Shown piece after piece: positions 1-9,298 of a DNA stretch of 64,000 nt. The notes beneath the pieces are model-generated. The model was given only the letters and a program-made list of their open reading frames with translations. It did not search any database and was not told the DNA's origin. Made by a program: the position numbers and the translations under genes. The DNA is taken from NCBI RefSeq assembly GCF_016827675.1, contig NZ_JAERJA010000004.1, positions 248,001 through 312,000 of the forward strand, read 5' to 3'. Source of the DNA: Nocardioides limicola (GTDB lineage: Bacteria > Actinomycetota > Actinomycetes > Propionibacteriales > Nocardioidaceae). Each line of letters starts with the position of its first letter. The first letter of the stretch is position 1.

Positions 1-1
1 G

Positions 2-220
2 GCCGGCGCGTTCGGGATGGAAGCGGGTCATTACGAGGTGTCGGTGGCGGTCGCGGAGACCTCCCTGCTGCCGGCGGTCCGGGACCTGGTCGATGGTGTC
101 GTGCTGGCCGACGGGTTCTCCTGCCGACACCAGCTCGCGGACCTGGCCGACGTGCGGGCGCTGCATCTGGCCGAGCTCTTCGACCCCGGTGAGCCGCAGC
201 GCTACTCCACCCGGGGCTGA
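2..220 (+). CDS. C-terminal end of an FAD-binding/(Fe-S)-binding oxidoreductase (partial)
   Basis: An open frame enters from the left edge and stops at 218-220. The in-frame ATG at 17 lies inside the protein and is not a start. The roughly 72 visible residues contain AGAFGMEAGHYEVSVAVAE followed by an LADGFSCRHQL-like segment and a HLAEL ending. This is the usual end of long D-lactate/2-hydroxyglutarate dehydrogenase-like proteins that fuse an FAD-linked oxidase to a glycolate-oxidase-type iron-sulfur domain. The Cys in the FSCRHQL segment is a typical late cluster ligand. Substrate cannot be judged because the FAD domain is outside the window. Confidence 0.6.
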   Translation, partial: AGAFGMEAGHYEVSVAVAETSLLPAVRDLVDGVVLADGFSCRHQLADLADVRALHLAELFDPGEPQRYSTRG

Positions 221-333
221 GCTCCCGGCGCACAGCGGAGGCAGTTGCCTCGGTTCCCCTCGCCGATGTCCCTGGTGCCCGGGACTCCGGGTGGCCGAGG
301 GTGGGGATGGTTCCCGAGGAAAGGACGCCCACC

Positions 334-1002
334 ATGTCTCCCATCACCCAACCTCGCACCCGGAGGCGGCCCGCCTGGCTGCTGCTGGCTTCGCTGCCCC
401 CGGTTGTCGGATTCGTCATCGTCACGGTGACGTCATTGGTCCCACGACTTCCCGACTCGGAGTCGTCGAGCGCGGCCCTGGCGACCGCGCAACTCGCCCA
501 GATGCGGCCGGCCTGGATCCTGATGCATCTGCTCTGGGCGGCCCCGGTCGTCCTGGGCGCCCTCGGGGTGTTCGTCCTGGCCGGAGGGGCGCCGGGGAGG
601 TTCGCGGGTATCGCGAGGGTGCTTGCGCCGGTCGCGGTTGTGGTGATGGTCGGCTACCTCCTCGCCCAGGTGGCGTTGCTCGGCGCCGACGGTCCCACGG
701 TGGGGGACAGTTCGGTGTACACCGTGGGTCTGGCGCTCAGCCTGGTCGGGTTCTGGGCCGCGGTCCTGGCGACGATCGCGACCTGTGTCGAGTTGATCCG
801 TCACCGGGTCGTCCCCAGGGTTGCCGGGGTGGTGGCGGCCCTGTGCGGTCTCTACCTGGTATTCGACCTGGTTGCCTACCTGCCCGCGATGGTCAGCGAG
901 ACGAGGCTTGACGAGGCGATCGGGCTGCCTCCCATCGTCGTGGCCGTGTTCTGGGCGATCCTCGGTGGCGGCCTGCTCAGGCGCGTACCTTCAGAGGTAT
1001 GA
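334..1002 (+). CDS. Multi-pass membrane protein, first gene of a two-component operon
   Basis: A 222-residue hydrophobic protein with about six membrane segments. I do not recognise a family. The ATG at 334 is preferred to the in-frame GTG at 301 because GAGGAAAGG sits about 8 bases before it. The stop overlaps the start of the downstream histidine kinase by 4 bp (ATGA at 999-1002), so the two are translationally coupled. An accessory role in sensing or in modulating the kinase is inferred only from this coupling. Confidence 0.7.
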   Translation: MSPITQPRTRRRPAWLLLASLPPVVGFVIVTVTSLVPRLPDSESSSAALATAQLAQMRPAWILMHLLWAAPVVLGALGVFVLAGGAPGRFAGIARVLAPVAVVVMVGYLLAQVALLGADGPTVGDSSVYTVGLALSLVGFWAAVLATIATCVELIRHRVVPRVAGVVAALCGLYLVFDLVAYLPAMVSETRLDEAIGLPPIVVAVFWAILGGGLLRRVPSEV

Positions 1003-3026
1003 GCTGGCCGGTCGGCCGGATGGTCGCACGAGGCATGGTGCTCGCGTGCGCGGGCATCTACCTCGGCGGCCTGCTGCTCTGGGCACGGGACGGGCAGAGC
1101 GTCGTTGCGCTGTGGCTGCTGCCGGACTCCTGGTCGGATCAGGGGTTGGAACGGGCCGCCGCGGAACTGGGTGTGCCACTGTCCACGGTGACGGCGTACT
1201 TCATGGCGCTCACCGTGGCCCCGGCGGCTGTCGGCCTCGTGGCGGCTCTGCTCGTCCTCCGCGGCGCCACCGAGTGGTTCCGCTGCTACCTGGCGGTGGC
1301 GCTGGCCCTGTTCGGGACGCTCAACAGCGCCATCCCGACGGTGTACGACGAGGTGGCCGGTGGGGTCCTCGGACAGGCTGTCGCCGGACTGCAGGGGGTC
1401 GCCTGGGTCGGTCTGTTCGCGCTGGTCTACGTCTTCCCCGACGGACGCTTCGTCCCTCGGTGGACCCGGTGGGCGGTGGTCGCGTGGGCGGCCTACCTGC
1501 CGTACTCCTGGCTGATAGCGCAGTGGGGGTTCTCGGACCAGGACAGCCCCGCCGCCGTCGTGCCGTTGGTGCTGCTGTGGGCCACCGCCGCCTACGCGGC
1601 CGTTCACCGCTACTGGAAGGCGGACCCCGAGCAACGGCGGCAACTGCGAGGTGTGGTCGCTGCGCTGGTGCTCTGGCTCACCTACATCGCGGTGCTGCTC
1701 GGGTCGCCGTTGCTGGCGCTGACTGCGGAGGTCGGAGCTCGTGGTCTGCTTGTCGGCGCGGCGACGGCGCTCGTCTCCCATGCGATCGTCACTCTGGTTC
1801 CCGCGGCGGTCGCCGTGGCCGTCCTCCGCTACCGCCTGTACGACGTGGATGTCTGGGTCAACCGGGCGCTGGTCTATGGGTTGCTGACCGGGCTGGTGGT
1901 CCTGGTGTACGGCATGGTCGCGGCCCTGGGCGGCGTGGTCTGGCCGGGTGACAGTCAGGCCAGCGCGGTGTTGGCGGTGATCGTGGTCGCGGTCGTGTTC
2001 CACCCGCTCCGCCTCCGGGTACAGCGCACTGTGGACCGGGTCGTCTACGGGCGGCGCCGGGAGCCGTACGCCGTACTGACCGCGCTCGGCCGCCAGTTCG
2101 AGTCGGTGCTTCCGCCGGACCGGGTGCTCGCGACGCTGGTGCGCCAGGTGGGCACGGTCCTCAGACTCCCGTACGCCGCTGCCAGCCACTCCGCGACGAC
2201 GGTGGTGCATCCGCCGGGTGCCGAGATGCCGCCGGGGCGCCGCGAGGTCTTCCCGCTGCGCTCGGGTGAGGAGGTGTTCGGCGAACTCACCGTGGTCGCT
2301 GCTCGTGGTGACGGTCTGCGCGCGGCTGATCGAGACCTGTTGGACACGCTGGCCCGTCGGGCGGGCGCCGCAGTCAAGGCCGCCAGCCTCAACGATGAAC
2401 TGCGCCGTTCCCGAGAACGCATCCTGGTCGCCCGTGAAGACGAACGGCGACGGCTGCAGCGGGACCTCCACGACGGTCTCGCGCCGACACTGGCGAGCCT
2501 CTACCAGCGCGTCGACACCGCCCGCTCGTTGCTCGATCGAGATCCGAGCGCAGCGGCCAGACTCCTCGATGACGTAGGGACGCAGACCAGAGCTGTGATC
2601 GATCAGATCCGCGACCTGGTCCGGGCGCTGCATCCCCCGGAGTTGGACGAACTGGGACTCGCCGGGGCCGTCGAGGCGGCGGCCGGTCGGTTCCCGAACC
2701 TCATGGTCCGAGTGGTGGCCGACCCGGTCACGGTCCCGGCCGTGACCGAGATCGCCGCCTACCGGATCGCCACCGAAGCGCTGACCAACGTGGCCCGTCA
2801 CGCCGGCGCCCAGGCGGCGACGGTGCGCATCGAGGCCAGCGATCACCACTTGAGCGTCACGGTGACCGACGACGGCTGCGGCGTCTCCGCCACTGCGGAA
2901 GCGGGGACGGGTCTGCGATCGATGCGCGAACGGGCGGATGACCTGGGCGGCAGTTGCCGGGTGAGTCGCCTTCCAGGGGGCGGCACCCGGGTCCATGCCG
3001 TGCTGCCATGGGGGCTGGCCGGATGA
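999..3026 (+). CDS. NarL/LiaS-type sensor histidine kinase with multi-pass membrane sensor region
   Basis: A 675-residue kinase. Roughly ten hydrophobic segments fill the first 340 residues. A degenerate GAF-like region follows at about 360-470, then the HisKA_3 dimerisation helix with the phospho-acceptor His491 in the RDLHDG motif, and a C-terminal HATPase with an ALTNVARHA N-box and a DDGCG G1 box. The kinase is expected to phosphorylate the response regulator that starts at 3023, with which it overlaps by 4 bp. The large membrane region suggests a membrane or envelope signal, but no ligand can be named. Confidence 0.9.
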   Translation: MSWPVGRMVARGMVLACAGIYLGGLLLWARDGQSVVALWLLPDSWSDQGLERAAAELGVPLSTVTAYFMALTVAPAAVGLVAALLVLRGATEWFRCYLAVALALFGTLNSAIPTVYDEVAGGVLGQAVAGLQGVAWVGLFALVYVFPDGRFVPRWTRWAVVAWAAYLPYSWLIAQWGFSDQDSPAAVVPLVLLWATAAYAAVHRYWKADPEQRRQLRGVVAALVLWLTYIAVLLGSPLLALTAEVGARGLLVGAATALVSHAIVTLVPAAVAVAVLRYRLYDVDVWVNRALVYGLLTGLVVLVYGMVAALGGVVWPGDSQASAVLAVIVVAVVFHPLRLRVQRTVDRVVYGRRREPYAVLTALGRQFESVLPPDRVLATLVRQVGTVLRLPYAAASHSATTVVHPPGAEMPPGRREVFPLRSGEEVFGELTVVAARGDGLRAADRDLLDTLARRAGAAVKAASLNDELRRSRERILVAREDERRRLQRDLHDGLAPTLASLYQRVDTARSLLDRDPSAAARLLDDVGTQTRAVIDQIRDLVRALHPPELDELGLAGAVEAAAGRFPNLMVRVVADPVTVPAVTEIAAYRIATEALTNVARHAGAQAATVRIEASDHHLSVTVTDDGCGVSATAEAGTGLRSMRERADDLGGSCRVSRLPGGGTRVHAVLPWGLAG

Positions 3027-3676
3027 GTGCGCCGGTGCGGGTGCTGGTCGTCGACGATCACGTCTTCTACCGCGAGGGCATCAAAACGCTGCTGGCGGTG
3101 CGCTCGGACGAGGTCACGGTGGTGGGCGAGGCATGCAGCGGCGAACAGGCGGTATCGATGGCTGCCGAGTTGGATCCTGACGTGGTGCTGATGGATCTGC
3201 GGATGCCGGGCATCGGTGGGATCGCAGCCACCAGACAGTTGGCGGCGGCCTGTCCCGCGGTAGCAGTGCTGGTGCTGACCATGATCGATGACGACTCGGT
3301 GCTGGCGGCGCTGCGCGCGGGCGCGCGCGGCTACCTGCTCAAGGACGCACAGGTCGACGACGTGGTCCGCGCGATTGTGGCTGTCGCTCATGGGCAATCG
3401 GTACTGGCTCCCGAGGCGGCCGAGCGAGTGCACCGGCAGTTGACCAGACCGGGCTCGATGCACGACCCTCCCTTCCCCGAGCTCACGGCTCGCGAACACG
3501 ATCTGCTTGCCGAGGTGACCCAAGGCCGCAACAACCGTGAGATTGCGCTCAACCTCGGCCTCACCGAGAAGACGGTGCGCAACTATCTGGCCACCATCCT
3601 GGTCAAGTTGCATGCTCGAGACCGTGCCCAGCTGATCGTCAAGGCGCGGGAGGCGGGGTACGCCACCCGAGACTGA
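3023..3676 (+). CDS. NarL/FixJ-family response regulator
   Basis: A 217-residue regulator. The receiver domain (residues 1-125) has the acidic pair VVDDH and the phospho-acceptor Asp58 in LMDLRMPG. The LuxR-type HTH is at about 150-215, with EKTVRNYLATILVKL as recognition helix. The start is the ATG overlapping the kinase stop (ATGA); a longer in-frame extension upstream lies inside the kinase gene and lacks its own ribosome site. The partner is the kinase at 999. The next large gene, the LRR protein at 4053, has a palindromic box just before its start, so this regulator is one candidate for binding it. Confidence 0.92.
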   Translation: MSAPVRVLVVDDHVFYREGIKTLLAVRSDEVTVVGEACSGEQAVSMAAELDPDVVLMDLRMPGIGGIAATRQLAAACPAVAVLVLTMIDDDSVLAALRAGARGYLLKDAQVDDVVRAIVAVAHGQSVLAPEAAERVHRQLTRPGSMHDPPFPELTAREHDLLAEVTQGRNNREIALNLGLTEKTVRNYLATILVKLHARDRAQLIVKAREAGYATRD

Positions 3677-3698
3677 CCACAGATGGAATAGTGAGGAT

Positions 3699-3950
3699 AT
3701 GGAGCGCTACCGACCCCCACATTTCGCCCGGTTCCCGGTCGGAGTGGGGTTCGTGGCCCTGGGTCTGTGGGTGCCTCCGGTGTCGCTCGCGGTCGGTGTG
3801 GCCTACATTCTCGAGCTCCACTTCGCGCTCGCGCTGGCGCTGCACCTGACCGGGATCGTCGGCGGCTACTACCTCGCTCGACCGGTGGTACGCCGGATGA
3901 TGGTGCGGGCGATGATCCCGCTGGAGGAGGCGGCCCCGGGTTCTGAGTGA
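3699..3950 (+). CDS. Small two-segment membrane protein
   Basis: An 83-residue protein with two long hydrophobic stretches (about residues 13-36 and 40-62) and a basic patch RPVVRRMMVR after the second. GAGG four bases before the ATG serves as ribosome site. It is only 22 bp downstream of the response regulator and may be co-transcribed with the two-component genes. I do not recognise a family; similar short membrane proteins are common in actinobacteria. Confidence 0.6.
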   Translation: MERYRPPHFARFPVGVGFVALGLWVPPVSLAVGVAYILELHFALALALHLTGIVGGYYLARPVVRRMMVRAMIPLEEAAPGSE

Positions 3951-4027
3951 GTCGGCGTGGAAACCGATGTGGAAACACAGTTCACCGAAACCCTGGCGCT
4001 GAAGGCTTTACCTACTCTACGGTGAGC

Positions 4028-4041
4028 GGGACTTTGGTCCC
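4028..4041 (+). promoter_or_regulatory. DosR-box-like palindrome upstream of the LRR protein gene
   Basis: The site reads GGGACTTTGGTCCC. It matches the core of the mycobacterial DosR/DevR consensus GGGACTWWAGTCCC at 13 of 14 positions. It ends 11 bp before the GTG taken as the LRR start. A possible -10 (TACTCT) lies at 4013-4018, so the box is downstream of that hexamer, which would fit repression or a different promoter. A 5-bp RNA hairpin is an alternative reading. Confidence 0.5.
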
Positions 4042-4052
4042 GATTGACGGGG

Positions 4053-6377
4053 GTGCTCGTCTTGTTGTTCCGCTCTGTTGCGCTCGCTGCTGCCTGGGTG
4101 TTGGGGGTGTCCCTGCTCGCGGGGGTGCCGTCGTCGGCCGCTGCGACCCAGTTCGTCCAGCAGACCGTCACCCAGGAGTGCGCTGACGCCCGGGTGGCGG
4201 CCGCCGTGGCCGACGAGCGCCGGGCGCAGGCCCAGGAGCGGGTGCGCGAGCTGCGCGAGCGGGTCAAGAAGCTCAAGAAGCGGGTCAAGTCGTTCCGAGC
4301 CAAGATCGAGCGGGCCAAGGCCGCCGGCAACACCACCCGGGTCCAGGAGCTGCGCAAGCGGCTGAAGAAGGTGCGCGGCACGCTGCGGAAGGTGCGGGCA
4401 CGCCTGGCCACGGCGCGCGACCGGTTGGCCGAGGCCACGGCCGCTCGCGATGCCGCCAACGCGCACGCTGCCTCGGTCTGTGCGGCCCCCGCCCCAGCCC
4501 CGACCTTCACCACGTGTGCCGATCAGGTCGCGGTGTCGGCCAGCGAGTGTGGCGCGCTGCTCGCCGTGTACGCCGCCACCAACGGCCCGGCCTGGACCGA
4601 CCGGAGGGGTTGGGGCACCGACCCGAACGTGTGCGCGTGGTACGGGGTCTGGTGTCACCCGGACGACGATGCAGCTCGGAACCTGGTCCGGGGACTCTTC
4701 CTGGATGGCAACGGTCTGACTGGCGCGCTGCCGACCGAGATTGCTGATCTGCCCCGCCTGCTGACGCTGCAACTCAGCAGCAACGACCTCACGGCTGTGC
4801 CGGCCGAGATCGGCGCCTTGGCCGAGCTGCGGCTGCTGCACCTGTACTGGAACAACCTCACCGAACTGCCGGCTGAGTTGGGCAACCTGGCCAGCGTTGA
4901 GCAACTGGTCCTTGGTGGCAACCAACTGACCGGCGACATCACCGGTTGGGCCAAGCCACTCTCGGTGACCGACACGATCAAGACCCTGGGCCTCGCCGAC
5001 GGTCCCGGCTTCAACAACTGCCTTACCGTGGCCGACGACGCCGCGCTGGAGGCGTGGCTGACCGGGCACGACCCCGACTGGAACGAATGCGAGACCGACC
5101 CGGACCCCGGCCCCGGACCTGACCCGGACCCCGACCCCACCTTCTGCCAGGAGCAGACCGACGTGGCCGAGGCCGAGTGCGAGGCTCTGCTGGCCATCTT
5201 CGCCGCCACCGGGGGCGCCGACTGGACCGACAACACCGGCTGGGCCGACAGCCCCGAGGTCTGCACCTGGTACGGCGTCTGGTGCCACTTCGACGAGGAC
5301 GCCGAGCAGATATTGGTCCGTGGGCTGTACCTGGACGGCAACGGACTGACCGGGTCGCTGCCGGCGCAGATCGCGGATCTGCCGCACCTGATGCTGCTGC
5401 AGGCGAGCGGCAACGCGCTCACCACGGTGCCGGCCGAGATCGGCGAACTGGCCCAGCTGGTGTGGCTGCATCTCTACTGGAACGACCTCACCGAACTACC
5501 CGACGAGGTGGGTGATCTGGCGAACCTCAAGGAGCTGATCCTGGCCGGGAACCAGCTCACCGGCGACATCTCCGGCTGGGCGGAGCCACTGTCGGTCATC
5601 GACGCGGTGGACTGGCTGGTCCTGGCCGACGGCCCCGGCTTCAACGACTGCCTCACCGTCGGGGAGGACACTGACCTGCAGGACTGGCTCGACGGCCATG
5701 ACGAGGGCTGGGACGAGTGTGACGGCTCCGAGCCGGCCCCCGGGCCGGACCCGATCCCCTTCGAAGACTGCGTGGACGTCGTGGACGTCTCCGAAGCCGA
5801 GTGTGAGGCGCTGGTCGCGCTGTACGACGCCACCAATGGCCCCGACTGGCGGGTCAACGACGGCTGGCTCGAGGGCGCCGCTGTCTGCGCCTGGTACGGC
5901 GTGTGGTGTCAGGGGGACCCCGAGAGCCGCAGCGTATGGGCCCTCTCCCTGGACTGGAACGGGCTCGCCGGCGACCTGCCCGCCCAGCTCGGCGACCTGA
6001 GCGAGCTGGAGATCCTCTCGATGGGCGGCAACGAGCTGACCGGCGTGCCGGAACAGATCGGTGACCTGCCCGTGCTGGACACCCTGCACCTGTACTACAA
6101 CCAGCTGACGTCGGTCCCGGACACACTGGGAGACCTGGACACGCTCGTCGAGCTCACCCTCGGCGGCAACCAGCTCAGTGGTGACCTGTCCGGCTGGGCG
6201 AAGCCGCTCTCGGTGGCCGACAACCTGGAGGCGCTCGCAGTGGCGCCCAACGGCTGCCTGAACGCCGGGGGTGACCAGGAGTTGGACGACTGGCTGACCG
6301 GGCACGACGACAAGTGGAAGTCCGGCTGCAGTTCGGGCGGCCTGATCGGCGACCTGATCGGCATCCTCTTCCCCTGA
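4053..6377 (+). CDS. Secreted coiled-coil protein with three leucine-rich-repeat modules
   Basis: About 774 residues. A hydrophobic N-terminus ending SSAAA looks like a signal peptide. A Lys/Arg/Glu/Ala-rich region at about 45-130 has heptad character and should form a long coiled coil. Three copies of a roughly 190-residue module follow, each with a WYGVWC motif, a block of plant-type LRRs (LTGxLP, LTxVPxEIG and LTELP steps), a GNQLTGD/SGD cap and a C-terminal Cys. The linker between modules 1 and 2 is Pro/Asp-rich (DPDPGPGPDPDPDP). The start is uncertain: TTG 4044, GTG 4053 or TTG 4062, the last having the best spacing to a GGGGG. An extracellular binding or adhesion role is inferred; there is no catalytic motif and no cell-wall anchor. 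Confidence 0.8.
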   Translation: MLVLLFRSVALAAAWVLGVSLLAGVPSSAAATQFVQQTVTQECADARVAAAVADERRAQAQERVRELRERVKKLKKRVKSFRAKIERAKAAGNTTRVQELRKRLKKVRGTLRKVRARLATARDRLAEATAARDAANAHAASVCAAPAPAPTFTTCADQVAVSASECGALLAVYAATNGPAWTDRRGWGTDPNVCAWYGVWCHPDDDAARNLVRGLFLDGNGLTGALPTEIADLPRLLTLQLSSNDLTAVPAEIGALAELRLLHLYWNNLTELPAELGNLASVEQLVLGGNQLTGDITGWAKPLSVTDTIKTLGLADGPGFNNCLTVADDAALEAWLTGHDPDWNECETDPDPGPGPDPDPDPTFCQEQTDVAEAECEALLAIFAATGGADWTDNTGWADSPEVCTWYGVWCHFDEDAEQILVRGLYLDGNGLTGSLPAQIADLPHLMLLQASGNALTTVPAEIGELAQLVWLHLYWNDLTELPDEVGDLANLKELILAGNQLTGDISGWAEPLSVIDAVDWLVLADGPGFNDCLTVGEDTDLQDWLDGHDEGWDECDGSEPAPGPDPIPFEDCVDVVDVSEAECEALVALYDATNGPDWRVNDGWLEGAAVCAWYGVWCQGDPESRSVWALSLDWNGLAGDLPAQLGDLSELEILSMGGNELTGVPEQIGDLPVLDTLHLYYNQLTSVPDTLGDLDTLVELTLGGNQLSGDLSGWAKPLSVADNLEALAVAPNGCLNAGGDQELDDWLTGHDDKWKSGCSSGGLIGDLIGILFP

Positions 6378-6597
6378 CCCTGAGCCGGCTCAGCACGGCG
6401 CACCCGCACGCGGAACCAGCACGAAGGACCCGCGTCGGCGGCGCCTGCCCGGCGCGCTCCTCAGCCACCGGTTGCTCGTGACCGGATCGTTACCGCAGTG
6501 GAACCGTTCCTCCATGGTCATCGATGTGGGCCGGGTCTAGCGTCGCAAGGCAGGGCCGGCTTCCCGGGCGGTCCGCTGCGGTCAGGAAGGACCAGCG

Positions 6598-8223
6598 ATG
6601 CAACTGCGACGATTCAGGACAACCACTGCGCTGGCCGCCACGGCAGCACTCCTGCTCACCGCCTGCGGCGGGGTCGGAGACGACGGTGGCGACGACCAGA
6701 CCTTCATCTTCGGCGTACCCAACCTGCCACGGTCCCTGGACCCGATCTTCGCCAACGACGGCGAGACCTTCCGGGTGACCCGCCAGGTCTTCGACACCCT
6801 GTTGGACCACGAGTCCGGTGGCAACGAGATGGTCGGCGGCCTGGCGGAGACCTGGGACGTCAGTGACGATGGCCTGACCTGGACCTTCAACCTGCGCGAC
6901 GGGGTCGAGTTCCACGACGGTGAGACGCTGGACGCAGCCGCCGTCTGCGCGAACTTCGACCGGTGGATGAACCTGCCCGAGCCGTTCCACAACACCACGG
7001 TCGCCTACTACTACAACAACCTGTTCGGCAGCTTCACCGACGGTGAGAGCTCCACCGGCAATGACTTCCTCGTGGGGTGCTCGGCGGACGGGCTCACCGT
7101 GACGATCCAACTCAAGGAGACGTCGGCGAACTTCCCCGGCGCCTTCTCGATGGCCACCACGGCGATCCTCAGCCCCGGCTCGCTCGAGCAGATCGACGAC
7201 GGCGCCTTCACCGGGATCGACGACGGGCTGCCCGACTACACCCAGGACGTCACCGGCATCCTCGCGGGCACCGGCCCCTTCCAGTTGGACAGTTGGAACC
7301 ACGCCCAGGACGAGTTGACGCTCACCCGCTTCGACGACTACTGGGGTGACCCCGCCGGGGTTTCCCGGATCGTCTTCAAGGCGTACGACGACGAGACCGC
7401 ACTCAAGCAGGCCCTCGAGGCCAGTGAGATCCACGGCTACGACCTGGTCGCGCCGGCGCACGTCGCCGAACTCGAGGCGGCTGGCTTCCAGGTGCCGACC
7501 CGAGGCGTCTTCAACATCCTCTACCTCGCCTTCCAGCAGGAGACCGACGAACAGTTGGCCGACCTGGAGGTCCGTCAGGCGCTCGCGGCAGCCGTCGACC
7601 GGCAGAACATCGTCGACTCGCTGCTGCCCGAGGGCGGCGTGGTGGCCACCCAGTTCATGCCCGACACCGTCGCCGGGCACTCCGACAACGTGACCACCTA
7701 CAGCTACGACCCGGACGCCGCCCGCCCGGTCCTCGAGGGCAGGACGATGGAGTTCTGCTGGCCGACCAACGTCTCCCGGCCCTACATGCCCTCACCGCGG
7801 GACATCTTCGAGTCGATCAAGGCCGACCTGGAGGCCGTCGGCGTCACGGTGCAGGAGAAGCCGATGGAGTGGGCCAACTACATCCCGGCGGCAGCCAGTG
7901 GAGAATGCCCGCTCTACATCCTCGGCTGGACCGGTGACTTCAACGAGGGCTACAACTTCCTCGGCACCTGGTTCGCCAACCACACCGATGAGTTCGGCAT
8001 GAACCGCGACGACATCTTCGCGGTGATGCAGCGGGCCGCCCGTGAGGGTGACCCCGACGCCCGGGCAGCGCTGCTGGCCGAGGCGAGCGAGATGATCATG
8101 GACGAACTGCCGGGCCTGCCGATCTCCTCCAGCCCGCCGTCGATCGTCTTCTCGGCCGAGGTGAACCCGCCCAACGTCTCGCCGTTGACGCAGGAGAAGT
8201 TCGACGAGGTCTCCTTCCGGTAG
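6598..8223 (+). CDS. ABC transporter substrate-binding lipoprotein, family 5 (peptide/nickel/opine class)
   Basis: A 541-residue protein. The lipoprotein signal ends in LLLTACGG, so Cys22 should be lipid-modified. The mature part has family-5 hallmarks: SLDPIFANDGETFRVTRQVFDTL near the start, then GLAETWDVSDDGLTWTFNLR and GTGPFQLDSW. A strong AGGAAGG precedes the ATG. It heads a five-gene importer (binding protein, two permeases, two ATPases), and the hairpin after its stop may keep it in excess over the permeases. Dipeptide, oligopeptide, nickel or glycoside substrates are all possible. Confidence 0.93.
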   Translation: MQLRRFRTTTALAATAALLLTACGGVGDDGGDDQTFIFGVPNLPRSLDPIFANDGETFRVTRQVFDTLLDHESGGNEMVGGLAETWDVSDDGLTWTFNLRDGVEFHDGETLDAAAVCANFDRWMNLPEPFHNTTVAYYYNNLFGSFTDGESSTGNDFLVGCSADGLTVTIQLKETSANFPGAFSMATTAILSPGSLEQIDDGAFTGIDDGLPDYTQDVTGILAGTGPFQLDSWNHAQDELTLTRFDDYWGDPAGVSRIVFKAYDDETALKQALEASEIHGYDLVAPAHVAELEAAGFQVPTRGVFNILYLAFQQETDEQLADLEVRQALAAAVDRQNIVDSLLPEGGVVATQFMPDTVAGHSDNVTTYSYDPDAARPVLEGRTMEFCWPTNVSRPYMPSPRDIFESIKADLEAVGVTVQEKPMEWANYIPAAASGECPLYILGWTGDFNEGYNFLGTWFANHTDEFGMNRDDIFAVMQRAAREGDPDARAALLAEASEMIMDELPGLPISSSPPSIVFSAEVNPPNVSPLTQEKFDEVSFR

Positions 8224-8234
8224 TCCTCGCTCCC

Positions 8235-8273
8235 AGGTCGCCCGGGTGGACCCCAGTGTTCCCCGGGCGACCT
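8235..8273 (+). terminator. Intra-operon hairpin between binding-protein and permease genes
   Basis: AGGTCGCCCGGG pairs perfectly with CCCGGGCGACCT (12 bp) across a 15-nt loop. There is no U-tract. It lies in the 70-bp gap before the first permease. Attenuation or mRNA 3'-end stabilisation would raise the binding protein above the membrane components, as in other ABC importers. Confidence 0.6.
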
Positions 8274-8293
8274 CCTGACCGGCGGATGGGGTC

Positions 8294-9298
8294 ATGGTTC
8301 GTTACGTCGTCACACGGCTCCTGCAGCTGATCCCGACCCTGTTCGGGCTGTCGGTGCTGCTGTTCATCTGGGTCCGCGCGCTGCCGGGTGGACCCGACAC
8401 CGCGCTGCTTCCCGAGAACGCCACCGCCGCCGACCGGGAGCGGCTGCGCCAGGATCTCGGCCTCAACGACCCGATCTGGGTCCAGTACGCCGCCTTCCTG
8501 GCCCGGCTCGCGCAGCTCGACTTCGGCCACACGCTGCGCGGCCGGGCAGTCAGCACCGAGTTGGCCGAACGCTTCCCGGCCACCATCGAACTCGCCTTCG
8601 TGGCGATGCTGATCGCGGTCGTGGTCGGCATCCCGCTCGGCTACCTCGCCGCCCGCAACCGCGGCCGCTTCCTGGACGTGTCCGCGGTGGGCGGATCCCT
8701 GATCGGCATCTGCACGCCGGTCTTCTTCCTGGCCTTCATCCTCAAGGAGATCTTCGCGGTCCGTCTCGGCTGGCTCCCGTCGAGCTCCCGGCTTACCCCG
8801 GGCACGTCGTACACCGACATCACCGGACTCCGGGTGGTCGACGGGATCATCACCGGTGAGTTCCACGTCGCCTGGGATGCCGTCGTCCATCTCATCCTGC
8901 CCGCGCTCGCGCTGGCCTCGATCCCGTTGGCGGTGGTCACCCGGATGACCCGCGCCAGCGTGATGGAGACCCTGGGCGAGGACTTCGTGCGCACCGCCGA
9001 GTCCAAGGGCCTGACCGCACGGGTGATCCAGTTCCGCCACGTGCTGCGCAACGCGATGCTCCCGGTGGTGACGGCGATCGGACTGCTCACCGGGGCGCTG
9101 CTGGCGGGGGCGGTGTTGACCGAATCGGTCTTCGCCTTCGGCGGCATCGGCTCGTTCCTCTTCCAGGCGACGCAGAGCCGGGACTATGCCGCGATCATGG
9201 GCACCGTGCTGCTGATCGCCACCGTCTTCGTGGTGGTCAACCTGGTGGTGGACCTGCTCTACACCGTCCTCGACCCGAGAGTGACGGTGGACCGATGA
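8294..9298 (+). CDS. ABC transporter permease, DppB-like
   Basis: A 334-residue permease with about six membrane helices. It begins with the typical MVRYVVTRLLQLIPTLFGLS and contains the family sequence LPGGPD after the first helix. The EAA loop is near TAESKGLTARVIQFRHVLRNA. It forms the channel with the permease at 9295, whose ATG overlaps its stop by 4 bp. Confidence 0.94.
   Translation: MVRYVVTRLLQLIPTLFGLSVLLFIWVRALPGGPDTALLPENATAADRERLRQDLGLNDPIWVQYAAFLARLAQLDFGHTLRGRAVSTELAERFPATIELAFVAMLIAVVVGIPLGYLAARNRGRFLDVSAVGGSLIGICTPVFFLAFILKEIFAVRLGWLPSSSRLTPGTSYTDITGLRVVDGIITGEFHVAWDAVVHLILPALALASIPLAVVTRMTRASVMETLGEDFVRTAESKGLTARVIQFRHVLRNAMLPVVTAIGLLTGALLAGAVLTESVFAFGGIGSFLFQATQSRDYAAIMGTVLLIATVFVVVNLVVDLLYTVLDPRVTVDR

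Noticed and set aside
876..2996. Long minus-strand open frame (706 codons) opposite the histidine kinase
   Set aside because: It mirrors the GC-rich third positions of the kinase gene, has His/Arg/Gln-rich composition and no motifs.
4017..5471. Long minus-strand open frame opposite the LRR gene
   Set aside because: Composition follows the repeats on the coding strand; no signal, domain or ribosome site.
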